From Saccoglossus kowalevskii (Eukaryota; Hemichordata; Enteropneusta; Harrimaniidae), in contig NW_003122415.1 in NCBI RefSeq assembly GCF_000003605.2, positions 123,570-141,985 of the forward strand: a stretch of 18,416 nt of DNA. Direction: 5' to 3'. Shown in pieces: positions 8,311 to 17,269 of the stretch (positions within the stretch are counted from its first letter, which is position 1; the number at the start of each line of letters is the position of its first letter). The position numbers were made by a program, and so were the translations under genes. A model generated the notes under the pieces. The model made no database searches. It saw only the letters and a list, made by a program, of their open reading frames with translations, and had not been told where the DNA came from.

Positions 8311-8602
8311 AAGCCACCCTGACACTTGCACGATTCTGTGGCACGCATTCGCACGACTCGAGTCGTGCCAGTGCGCAAACTAGTCGTAAACTGGCGTGAA
8401 GTGTACGTAAACCTGTAGTGACTGCATGCCATGACGGGACGAGAATTCTGAAATGTTCAAAATTGTGGTCACAGCTCACGTCCAAATTGCGCAAACTCGT
8501 CGTGGCAATGCGGGAAGTGCGTAAACTATGCACAAACTATGCGTGAACAGTGCGGGAGCCTCCCAGTTTGTGACAAAAGTCGTGCAAGTGTCAGGGTGGC
8601 TT
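8311..8602. mobile_element. Non-autonomous DNA transposon (MITE-like)
   Basis: A block of about 292 bp has terminal inverted repeats of about 25 bp: aagccaccctgacacttgca at the left end (8311-8335) and its complement at the right end (8578-8602), with only one or two mismatches near the inner edge. It splits the C-terminal tail of the gypsy pol fossil, which shows that it is a later insertion. Flanking bases suggest a TA or TWA-like target duplication (TA or TAA on the left, TTA on the right), but this is one base short of perfect. The inside has a perfect 18-bp palindrome, GCACGACTCGAGTCGTGC (8351-8368), and many short CGTAAACT/GCAAACT words that resemble subterminal transposase sites. There is no transposase, so it depended on another element. 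The superfamily is unresolved; a TWA target would point to PIF/Harbinger. Confidence 0.8.
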
Positions 8603-8748
8603 AGCGCAGAACGAGGTGAAGGAAAACGATTACAGTGTTTACCAGCCGTACTACATGGACTCTGACGTCTTGGCAGTTCATCACAAGGTGACCTAGTAGC
8701 CTCTGGTTTGGGGATTCTGATACAGTAGGTGAAACAGATATGGGACAC
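8603..8748 (-). pseudogene. Gypsy pol C-terminal tail
   Basis: The minus frame from 8748 reads RIPKPEATRSPCDELPRR and then TAGKHCNRFPSPRSA. This is the Arg/Pro-rich tail with a TAGKHSNP-like motif that follows the integrase in many animal gypsy elements. At 8602 the frame is cut by the inverted-repeat element. Related tail sequence appears to resume on the far side of it (8222-8310) up to the polypurine tract. The long frame that seems to run on into the inserted element is an artefact of the insertion. Confidence 0.55.
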
Positions 8749-9189
8749 TATCCCTTACTATAGGTTGTGCAGGAGGAGTTGTTCTTCAGGAAAATAAATA
8801 ACATACGAGTCGTCATCACTAATACTGTCCCTCTCGCCATCACTGCTACTAAATAGATTACTAACATTGGGAAAATCAACATTACCAGGTAACTGTTTTT
8901 CTATCTAATAACTCGCTACGATTTATATTACGAAATTTTCCAGATCTATCCACTGGTTGAATAGTGTATAGGAAACCGATCTTGTATCTTATTCCTACCA
9001 AGAACAAGATTTCAGAGAAACACTTTTCTATCTACAGGTACAGCAAACTCTGCAGAATAATACTTATTACAGCGCTTCTGTCTACTTAAAGCTTCTTTAT
9101 TCATGTTTGTTCCGGTTTTGTCAAATGAACTTAGCAACATTACATGGTGACTAGAAATCCAATCGTCAATGGTTGCTGGTTCATTTTCA

Positions 9190-9803
9190 AGTGATCAACT
9201 GGCAGGTGAACATCCCTTCCAAACATTAAAAAGAATGGTGAATACCCAGTAGAAGAGTGGGGAGTCTCGTTATAAGCATAAACTAACTATAATAAATATT
9301 CAGTTTACCTCCGCCTCTTTTCTGAGGTTAAGGTGCGTAAACGGTCTTGCATAGTTCTATTGAAATTCTGACGTTGTGAATTACCGTGTTCGTAACTTCT
9401 GTATACCATACATCTTGCACACCTCTCTTATGACATGTCCTTCAAAATTTCGATCCTGCTCATTAAGGAACCGCCTCGGAACACCAAAGTGAACAAACCA
9501 ATCATTGATCAACACCTTGGCAACCGTCCGAGCTCGTTGGTCACGGGTGGCAATTGCTTGGGTGTATTTAGTGAAAACATCTGTCATGAGTAGAACATTC
9601 TCCTTACCATCAGATGCAGGTTCTAGTACAGTGAAAGCAATGGCTAAAATATCTAAGGGTTTAAATCCCAACATACTACCCATCAGTGGTCTCACACTTG
9701 GCATAGATGCCTTCGCCAACATGCAGCAATCGCATTTCTTACACCACGCTTTAACATCTTCCACATAATCAGGCCAATTACACCTCACTCTCACAAACGC
9801 CAA
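9190..9803 (-). pseudogene. Gypsy integrase, catalytically dead
   Basis: On the minus strand 9803-9381 is open for 140 codons. It shows the CC half of the HHCC zinc domain (WCKKCDCC at about residues 20-27) and then the core (FTVLEPASDG, LLMTDVFTKY, GVPRRF). The family continues in broken frames to about 9190, with NRTMQDRLRTL, then two stops, then [22 protein letters not shown]. The HH half of the zinc domain is deleted. At the three positions where the family has its DDE acidic residues, this copy has Ala (in LAIAFT), Glu (in NEQDRNF) and Gln (in RQNFN). Strand transfer is therefore impossible, yet the central 140 codons have no stop. Confidence 0.85.
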
Positions 9804-9973
9804 GGAATAGATGGGAATGTAATTGATGATAGTGAGGTTTGATCTGTTGCCTGTATTCCCTCCAATTTTATTTTGATGTGCAATTCAAGTGGTATAAAGG
9901 AACTTGCTGTATTATCACTCAACATGGTTTGAACTTATATAGATTGCACAGTAGACTGGTTCTGTACACCTTT

Positions 9974-10397
9974 ACGATTGAGAGCATCTGCATTTTTGTT
10001 GTGTCGACCTGAACTATATTTGATACTGAAATAAAATTATGATAACTGTATGTGAAAACCATCGCATTTCAGTAGCACCCAATTTGGAAGTTTCCAAATA
10101 ACAAAGTGGATTGTTGTCTGTAAACACTGTAAAATTGGCTCCAAGGAGATAGTTCCTAAATTTATCAATAATGGTCCATTTAAGAGCCAACAATTAAAGC
10201 TTCATGGCACTATAATTTTGCACAATACGTTCAGATGGTTTCAGGCTTTGACTACCATAATCAATAGCTACTCTACCTGCTTCTAGATCTTGTCTCCAAA
10301 ATAAAAGGTTTAGTAAAGTCAAAATATCCCAAAATCGGAGCCGACACTAATCTATTCTTCACCTCTTGAAATGCTATATCACATGATTCATTCTACC
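9974..10397 (-). pseudogene. Gypsy connection and RNase H domain
   Basis: On the minus strand the connection segment reads CDIAFQEVKNRLVSAPILGY and DFTKPFILET. A small scramble or deletion falls where the first RNase H Asp should be. RNase H then continues with AIDYGSQSLKPSER, NYSAMKL, a TAA stop in place of one codon, LALKWTIIDKFRNYLLG, and TVFTDNNPLCYLETSKLGA. The D of TDNNPL is kept. The segment ends near 9974 with the NADALS-type motif. It is not in one open frame; I read it by eye across stops. Confidence 0.75.
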
Positions 10398-10740
10398 GTT
10401 CTACAAAAGGACAATTTGCTGCTCTTTGATTTTCTTTCTGTTGCTCATTGGCATTTCCTTTACCTTTAATTGAAACTATTTTATAACTCTGGTCACCTTG
10501 ATAGGCCTCCATAAGCCTCTGAAAACTGATAACGGCATTGCACAACCTAAACGGGAGGCAGGTAAATTCATAATGGCCACCACCACCAACTCTAACTGCT
10601 TTTTTGTGAATGTCATTTTCATCCATTGCGCATTGCAAATAACCTAGTGTTGGAATATCATCTATTGTATGTATTTGGCGTTTAACTGTTTCTGAGTATC
10701 CACGATCATCATCAGTTTTACTGAACACATGTTTATGTTT
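10398..10740 (-). pseudogene. Gypsy reverse transcriptase fragment
   Basis: The minus frame begins with VFSKTDDDRGYSETVKRQIH, the N-terminal lead of gypsy reverse transcriptase. It then jumps to LGYLQCAMDEND, HYEFTCLPFRLCNA and SFQRLME. The palm segment with the first catalytic Asp and the Tyr-x-Asp-Asp box are both missing, because of one deletion between the two parts and a second after QRLME. It cannot polymerise. An ATG-less frame covers 10393-10728. Confidence 0.8.
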
Positions 10741-10958
10741 AGTTCATCATGGAGAATATTTATCTTTTATCCAATAAAAGTCATCTCCATAACCATTTCT
10801 ATCAGATTGTCACAACCAGTTGTTATCTTAGTTCCCATTATTAATTCAAAAGCACTTACTTGTTGAACTGTGCACATCCTTATCGAGCTCAACAATACAA
10901 AACATTGATGCCAAACGAGTACGTGGTTGCAAGATAACATCTTCATTTCCCAAATTGG

Positions 10959-11345
10959 CTAGTAAGACAGGAACATGACCAAAATTAACAGAACTCGTCG
11001 TCTCCTAGCCAACTTCACAAATCCCACATGACCAATTTTTTCACGTTTGTGTTGACAAGCAATTTCACACAGGTTGACAACATGTGCCAAATTTCTCACC
11101 TCAGGACGGTCATCACCATTAGACAAATTTAGACCCAATTTGGTTTTGATGTGTCTCAAAATATTGCTACCAATAATACCAGGAACTCTCTTCTTATACC
11201 CCAAATTCAATGGGTCTATAGGATCTTTTACCACCAAGATACCTATATTCTTATACCTATATATAAGTATGTCAAGGTATCAACTTATATACCCAATATA
11301 AGATATATCCAGTCCATTTGCAGCAGTAATTCGTAGCCAACCATG
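10959..11345 (-). pseudogene. Gypsy protease-to-RT linker region
   Basis: The minus strand from about 11345 reads WLRITAANGLDISYIGY, then a stop, then ILVVKDPIDPLNLGYKKRVPG and IIGSNILR, and later HVGFVKLARRRRVLL. This is the conserved segment between the aspartic protease and reverse transcriptase of animal gypsy elements. The protease active-site D(T/S)G itself is not present. Upstream, in minus orientation, the homology ends at about 11345, which is the truncation point of the fossil. The last recognisable part downstream, near 10870-10930, is a PRTR motif. Confidence 0.7.
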
Positions 11346-11427
11346 ACAAAAACAACTAAAGCAAAAGGTAATATTACCATTCAAGCAACAATTTAATCAT
11401 TATTGGCTGACATGAAGGTGAAGGAGA

Positions 11428-11664
11428 ATGAGAGATCAGCAAAAGCCAATAGCAAGGTCTGTGGGAGCTTGGCCACATATCAAAGAACTGTCGCACAAAA
11501 AGAGAGACATCCAGTGATACCATTGTGATGGCTATGGGCATGTGATGCATAGTTGTCCAGGCAAGAGGAAGGAAAGGCAAATAAGGCAATTTGTAGACTA
11601 CATTGTGAGAAATATGCATGAAGAAATAGAAGGATCAGGCCTGATAATAGTTGAACTCTGGTGA
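11428..11664 (+). pseudogene. Gag zinc-knuckle remnant (CCHC)
   Basis: A plus frame from ATG 11428 contains YHCDGYGHVMHSCPGKRK. Cys (11524), His (11539) and Cys (11554) have the C-x4-H-x4-C spacing of a retroviral-type CCHC knuckle. The first Cys should lie at 11515-11517, and there the codon is TGA, one base from TGT or TGC. The frame is otherwise open to 11662-11664. A basic stretch surrounds the knuckle (SHKKRD before, KRKERQ after), as in nucleocapsid. It lies in the same direction as the gag-like frame at 7331 and opposite to the pol fossil between them. Confidence 0.45.
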
Positions 11665-12405
11665 CCTTGCTCTTTGTTATAAAATATTATTCCCTTTATC
11701 ATAGTTTGTTTCAACATTAATATGCAATGTCATAATTAATTTTGAAAACAAACAAGTTTTGGGGTTGAAATTACAGTGGGAAAGCAGTCTACCGAATATT
11801 CTTGACGGATGTAAATATCTTACCAATCATTGGTGGCTAATTTGTTTAATTATTTTAAGAGACATAATTTCCAACTTTATTCAAAGTAATTCAGATAGAC
11901 GTGAATAGATTCATAAAACATAAGAGAAATTTAAGAGAAAATCTTAGCTGGCTTTTGTATTTTGTACAGGTGTCTGTCAAAAATTAATGATTCACTTAGA
12001 CAAATATGAACTGCCTGATTATATTCATTGTGTGACTGCTGTATTATTTGAAAAGGAAAAAAACGCCCTATATGAATAGCTATCATGTTGCAAGTTTTGC
12101 TTTGTATGCAAATCAACTTAAATAGTTAGTTGGTGTCCAGTGGAGAGATAAGTCAACAGTACTGTTGCCTCTTGAGAATCTACATCTTCAAACACTGCAA
12201 TATTTGTTTTTGAAGTGCATTTATAAATTAGTATTATAAAAGCTCTATCATTCTGTTCTAATAGCTGAAACAAATTTTAATTTGTCGAATGAACTGTTTG
12301 TCAAATACAGTATACATATTTTTTAGTACAATTTTCTTTTCAAAATGTGGATGCAACGTTTTGCTTTTTATGTATTGCTAACTTTTGACTAAACAGATTT
12401 TCTAT
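11665..12405. other. AT-rich DNA, nothing recognised
   Basis: I see no gene, terminal repeat or conserved motif here. Open stretches on the minus strand (for example 11931-12116) are short and AT-driven. Confidence 0.5.
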
Positions 12406-13050
12406 TAGCTTCAGATCTTGATCAAAGTTTGGCACCCAATTCATAGGAGTGTTTATATTGATTTTCTGACATCTTGTTTTCTGTAAAGATTTTATTGGTA
12501 GGATCGCAAAAGTGTATCATACTGTGCAATAACTCTCTCCATGAGTTGGTTTTGAAACCCAGTCTAGTATTCCCATGAGGATTGGGAGATACATTACCAA
12601 CGACATTATTGCAAAATAAATCATTTGCTTCATTAAACACATACAACAATGCATATTTACACTGAGACTGAATGTGTATCACCAGTGATCAGTCAAGTAC
12701 AAATAGTCAAAATATTTTATCAGAATTTCTCAATTTTTGCATGATATTGTCATACAGAACATTTGTTGTTCATACTCAGAGAAGACTTTATACTGATGAA
12801 TAAGGTGACCAAGTTTGATAAAGTTTGGAATAATTTAGTTATTGTGCACACAATAACAATTATTAACGACAACGACGTCGACGACTACGCCAGACACAAT
12901 TTTTTCCCTTTAATAATATATCTTTCCTTTCCATGCATCTTTGATGGTATATGCAATGTAAAAAGACAAGGCACAGAAAACAAGATGTCAGAAATCAATA
13001 TAAGCACTCCTATGAATCGGGTGCCAAACTTTGATCAAGATCGGAAGCTA
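12406..13050. repeat. Long inverted repeat, arms of about 79 bp
   Basis: The arm at 12406-12484 (start tagcttcagatcttgatcaa) reappears as its reverse complement at 12973-13050. There are only about three substitutions and one single-base gap. Matching ends sharply at both outer and inner edges. The 488-bp centre is not palindromic. The centre carries short open frames on both strands, each reading into an arm (with TENKMSE on either side), but I recognise no protein. It could be a non-autonomous DNA transposon with long terminal repeats, a foldback element or an inverted local duplication. The near identity of the arms suggests recent origin or gene conversion. Confidence 0.75.
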
Positions 13051-13678
13051 TTCTACTTCAACGTTGTCAACATCAGCAGTGGCGCGCACACGTGATAATA
13101 AAATAAATACGATATTTACTATATGGGGGCCGCCATCTTGAATGCAGCAGAAAACTAAATAAGAGACAAGTTGTGAAACGCGTTTTTCAGATTCTACAAA
13201 TCTGGACAAGAATACCAATCTTTCACAGAAATACGATCAGTTTGGGATAACATTAATTTGGCCGAATTCGGCGTTTTTGTGTGGAAAAATCCCTTAAATA
13301 CGAACACCTAATTACACGAAGAACATAGAACACTTTCCTGGGGTATTTGAAACCGAAATTTTCATCTGACTGTAAGGCCGTCGCTGATTGGCTTTTGGAC
13401 TGGTTTTTAATGAATGTCATCATGACAAAATGTCAATTTAATGATTGTTCTAATTGGTGATCTACGGAAGCATAATCCTCAAAGAGAAAAAATATACCTG
13501 TATACAACTTTGACCTTATTGGCAGCGGTATGAGGGGTGATCACTAGTTACGTGTCCTGAATACAAGTTTTTATAATCAACGGTCCCAAATAATATTGAT
13601 CAGTCATGTGATTTGGCCGTTATTTTGGATTTTTGTCGAAAATAATCACAATTGTAGGTATTTGTTTTCCATCAATGA
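13051..13678. other. Spacer before duplication unit B
   Basis: No gene is seen. A YY1-like core, CCGCCATCTTG, lies at about 13130-13140. Near 13590-13635 there is a word (attgatcagtcatgtgattt) resembling one inside the start of the duplication units (13754 and 1707), which may reflect repeated use of the same sequence family around the breakpoint. Confidence 0.4.
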
Positions 13679-14190
13679 TTTAACCAAACGAACGACTTAA
13701 TATTTGCTACATAACATGTATGGCCGAATGTTCTTATGAGAAAAATAAAATAATGTTGATCAGTCACATGGTTTGTCTGCCATCTTTGATTAAGTGGAAA
13801 TGGTAAATGTAGTATTATGTTTGTTGTATTAGACTAATTGGTCTGATATTTTGCATTTGCATCCACTCAGTAGATGCATTCTTTCTTTCAAATATTACAT
13901 GACTTAGCGCCTACACAGTGGCTCATTTTTATGTGTAACTGTAACTGGTCTCGTGATTGGATGCATGAAACTGGGTTCCACTACCAACGCTTGTGGCTTT
14001 GATTGTTAATCGGATATCGGGAACCACGTGTTTAGTCAAAATAACAGCATGTGATAAAAAATCTTCATTCCTTTGTAACCCGGGTTTTATCTTACCAATT
14101 GCATGTGCTTACGTGCTGACATGTGACCGGACCCAAGGTGAACAGACGGGACACTGATATCATACAAAATATATGATAAACGTCTAAATC

Positions 14191-15169
14191 ATGGATCACT
14201 CAACGTTGAAATTTGTAAGCTTCTTCTGTGTGTTGTACATTGTAAAAAGCGTTGAAAGTTACGCCAGAATTCAAGCATGTGATTCTGGGCGGGAAAGTTG
14301 CGATTTAAAGGTTAGTGAAACTACCCACGCTTGTGAAAGTTCGTCTCCATTCTGGGACCAAGTACCTGCACGTATTACAGACTACGACGTATTTAACGGG
14401 ACTGTAACTGTCGATCCCTGGAACTACTTACAACGTATGGGTCTGTATAAAATATTGTTGAAATCCACCGAAAAATACATGCGCGACTTCGGGCCTCGTA
14501 ATTTAGGCAACATTCTTTGGGGTCTTCCACTCCAATTTGGATGGTAGTTCTCAACACATCGTCTGAACGATCCATTTAATCTACAAAGTGATCAAGAAGA
14601 CAAGTTCTACGTATCACAAAACAGCTATTGGGCCAGTATGAACTACTACCTGTCAGTTATTCCATTCATTTGCGCTGTTGAAGCAGGTGTCATTGACCTC
14701 GAGGGACTGCAACTTAAATTGTTAAAACCAAGTGGGCGCGCTGATCAATACTGCAATAGTATTGCTTCTTGCCGTGAATTAATTCCGGAAACGTTTCAAA
14801 AATGGATTGAATTTTACAAGGGCCATTGTACTCCCATAGACGCAGCGCAACTAGACTATTTACTGTACTATATGTGGGACGCTCATAAAGCTTCCTTGGA
14901 ATCTGCTTATGAGATATTTGAAGATCTCCTTTCGGGATATCCACTTGCAGAACAGAAGGTTGGACGTGGATGGGCACATTTTGTCGAGTATATCGCTTTT
15001 CTCCGATTGATCACTAACTGTACATACACATACTTTTTCGAAGAGCTGTCTCTTCCGAAACGACTCCTCAGAGATGGAGACCACCCGCCTTTCATTCGGG
15101 ATCTTACAGTTTACGAGAACCAATCCCTGGCAATAATCAATGTATTATTGTTTGTCGATTCGTATACAG
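14191..15169 (+). pseudogene. LEG1 copy 2, exon 1, nonsense-bearing
   Basis: This is a close copy of exon 1 of the intact LEG1 gene, with the same ATG, signal peptide and family motifs. Codon 119, inside the hallmark LPLQFGWQ motif, is TAG (14545-14547) where copy 1 has CAG, so the product would end after 118 residues. After the stop the frame stays open to the donor GTAATT at 15170 and beyond. There is a 27-bp in-frame deletion that removes nine residues (QHMKHITCR in copy 1). About a dozen amino-acid changes, several in conserved segments, suggest relaxed selection. No terminal exon was found downstream. The single stop could also be an allele or a base-call error, but with the missing exon the gene is probably dead. 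Confidence 0.85.
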
Positions 15170-15429
15170 GTAATTGTGGGGTCACCACGACGCGGAAAAA
15201 GGTTCATTTTTCTGGGAATTTGATTCGTGACAAGGGTATATCTAAAATGAGTAAGAAATATTAGGCTAAGAGAACAAATCAAACACTGGGAAATGTACAC
15301 GTAATAAACGCATACATTATTACAATAATCTGCTGATATACCGTAAAGGTTACATGAACTGTGAGTACTATAACAAAACGCCATGGCCTCGCACTGACGT
15401 ATCTGGAGTAAGTAATTTATTTTCACAAG

Positions 15430-16040
15430 TGATGTGGTGTGGGGTTGCGGTGCGATCTCTGGTCGTATTCGGTAGAGAAAACACAGCACGGATACATTGT
15501 ATTCATCGTCCGAATCGCACGGTTTGTGAGTGCCGACTCATTGCCGACTCCTCCAACCCGTGCGGTATCAGACTGGTTAAACGCGTATTTTTTTTAAAAC
15601 AAATGGCCAAATTTGATTGGATGCGCCTGTTGGAAAGGCACCCAATCAGACGATGTGTAACATTGCGCGGTAAGCTAAAGAACACAATGTCGGAAATGGC
15701 GACGTGTAGCACGGTTACTACGAAATTCTTCTAGTAACCGTGCGTGTAGAGTGTGTTTAGGTTGTTTTCCAAAGCCAAAAACCACCCAGGTTTGAACAAT
15801 TGTTTATGTCAACGTCGCAGGCTGTGTGTGGCATACTTCGTCAGCAAATTGACAAATATTTATTTCAACCATGTTGAAACTGTCAAATCTGAAAGAAAAT
15901 CTCAGAAACTCGACTGATCATTCAAGAATTGAACTGTTGCACAATTTTCGTGATTTGACACTCCCTGTCCTCGTTGCAACAAACTCGTCTTTTCAGCAAG
16001 TATTGCCTCAATTGTATGATTTTGGTGATCGGTGAGGCCG
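15430..16040 (+). pseudogene. Decayed cysteine-rich ORF, copy in unit B
   Basis: This is the counterpart of the intronic ORF at 3840 in unit A. About 100 codons are open (MWCGVAVRS to the TAG at 15732-15734). The Cys-rich second half is frameshifted and has lost bases. There is no solo LTR just before it, unlike in unit A. It is the more decayed of the two copies. Confidence 0.4.
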
Positions 16041-16129
16041 AAACAAATGGCTTCTTTATACGCATTTTTGACATCAATATAAAACATAAATGTCCCTTAA
16101 TGACACTGAAACACTGGCTAACACTTATA

Positions 16130-16500
16130 ATTATGTTCATATTTTTAATTTTATTTTATCATTATTTTTTCATTTTGTTAGCATTTTTACACTATTCTAT
16201 CATTGGGTTCACATTTTTATATTATTTTATCATTATGTTCACTTTTTTTTTTAAATTTGTTAGCATTTTTACATTATTTCATCATTGTGTTCACATTTTT
16301 ATATTATTTTATCATGATGTTCACATTATTTTTTAATTTTGTTAGCATTTTTACATTATGTCATCATGTTCACATTTTTATATTATGTTATCATTATGTT
16401 CACATTATTTTTTAATTTTGTTAGCATTTTTACATAATTTCATCATTTTGTTCACATTCATATATTATTTTGTCATTATTGTTTCATTATGTTAGCATAA
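16130..16500 (+). repeat. T-rich minisatellite, unit about 80 bp
   Basis: The word gttagca recurs at 16177, 16259, 16341, 16420 and 16491, giving periods of 82, 82, 79 and 71 bp. Each unit holds ttcacatttttatattattt and gttagcatttttacatt words. A weaker half-period of about 40 bp is visible in ttcaca/catttttac. The strand is strongly T-rich, which leaves long open frames encoding Phe/Ile/His runs; these are an artefact. The array is found only in unit B. Confidence 0.85.
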
Positions 16501-16628
16501 AAATAAGCTTTATTTTATCTGCTGACAATTATTTATAGCTAATTTACTAAAACAAGTCGAAGCTAATTATAATAGATAGGTTAGGTGGTATTATACACAC
16601 ACCTGACGGGGGGTGTCGTCTGCACCAG

Positions 16629-16833
16629 GTATTGTGTTGTCTCCGTCGGCAAAAGTGGCCAATTTGGGGAAGCATGTCAAGCTTTGTGCGATGCAAGTTT
16701 GTTACAGCAAGCTGTTTCAGCGACCGATGCTGAAACAGTGTCACGATCGCGGCTGCCGGTTGAAACCAATCCCGGCCAGAATGTTCAAGTTGGTTCAAAT
16801 GGGAGCTCCTCGTCGCGTGCGGTGACTTCGACG
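16629..16833 (+). other. Exon-like block, unit B only
   Basis: A GC-richer stretch lies between an acceptor-like TCTGCACCAG (ending 16630) and a strong donor-like GAC|GTAAGTGC (near 16833). One plus frame across it is open and reads Ser/Thr/Ala-rich at its end (VGSNGSSSSRAVTST). A second plus frame is open as Cys/Lys-rich. I recognise no domain. The base composition differs sharply from the T-rich minisatellite just before it. It could be an exon of an unknown gene or a transposon piece; unit A has a TATA-like region instead. Confidence 0.2.
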
Positions 16834-17226
16834 TAAGTGCACGGCGTTACTCCACGGCGAATGACTGTGTAATTTACAGTCGATATTGTAGCAACGCAAT
16901 GTACAACACTGGCTCTCAAAAACAGTTTCAAGTCTTATTTATTACCTACATTCTGCATTCTGGGAGGGAAAGACTCTGACTGGTTGAAATTTGAAAGTGT
17001 AGATACGCAACGTAATAAAGTTGTGTTTTTTTCTACGTGTGCACTATAATTTGTCTAGCTAGAATTCATATCAGTAACGCGTCTATTTATAGACATACTT
17101 TCAGAGCAAGAACAAAATATGAATTATCTTGTCAAAATCAGTTTTTTTTTCAGTTTTTTTTTTCTCCAAAAAAACGAAAGAATTTCACAAATTCGAAAAC
17201 GTAGTGTTCAACATTATACAAATGTT

Positions 17227-17269
17227 CACCCCGACAAAGGTGGACTGTATGTCCACCGCTGTTGGGGTG
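17227..17269. repeat. Strong 43-nt hairpin
   Basis: CACCCC at 17227-17232 pairs with GGGGTG at 17264-17269. ACA pairs with TGT inside that, and GGTGGAC pairs with GTCCACC around a 5-base TGTAT loop. That makes about 16 base pairs with two small internal mismatched spots. It sits about 50 bp after the point where units A and B stop matching. It may be a transposon end, an RNA hairpin or a breakpoint-prone site; no CTRR-like Helitron end follows directly. Confidence 0.55.

Larger units (their letters stand above)
8089..11345 (-). mobile_element. Ty3/gypsy retrotransposon pol fossil
   Basis: On the minus strand the order from 11345 downward is protease-linker, reverse transcriptase, RNase H, integrase, Arg/Pro-rich tail and polypurine tract. 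The placement of integrase after RNase H defines Ty3/gypsy (Metaviridae-like). Gag and the 5' LTR are missing: the homology stops at about 11345, next to plus-strand zinc-knuckle DNA. The element has many stops, frameshifts and deletions and has lost its key catalytic motifs, so it cannot move. A separate inverted-repeat element was inserted later at 8311-8602. Confidence 0.85.
13679..17180 (+). repeat. Segmental duplication unit B
   Basis: This is the second copy of the LEG1 segment, in direct orientation and offset 12,047 bp from unit A. Homology starts exactly at tttaaccaaacgaacgactt, as in A. It covers the 5' flank, exon 1 and much of the intron. It lacks three blocks found in A and has its own insert at about 16128-16850. 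It fades out near 17180, which corresponds to about 6395 in A, so it stops before A's terminal exon. Confidence 0.9.

Noticed and set aside
8159-8533. 124-codon minus-strand frame
   Set aside because: It runs across the junction of the gypsy tail and the inserted inverted-repeat element, so it is a chance fusion of two transposon sequences.
15974-16415. Plus-strand frames encoding long Phe/Ile/His-rich hydrophobic peptides
   Set aside because: They arise from the T-rich 80-bp minisatellite, which is poor in stop codons in that frame.
16585-16836. Calling the two overlapping plus frames here as a gene
   Set aside because: Two different frames are open over the same bases and neither has a recognised domain, so I list only an exon-like block at low confidence.
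17227-17269. Helitron 3' end
   Set aside because: A hairpin is present, but no CTRR end or A|T target site follows at the usual short distance.
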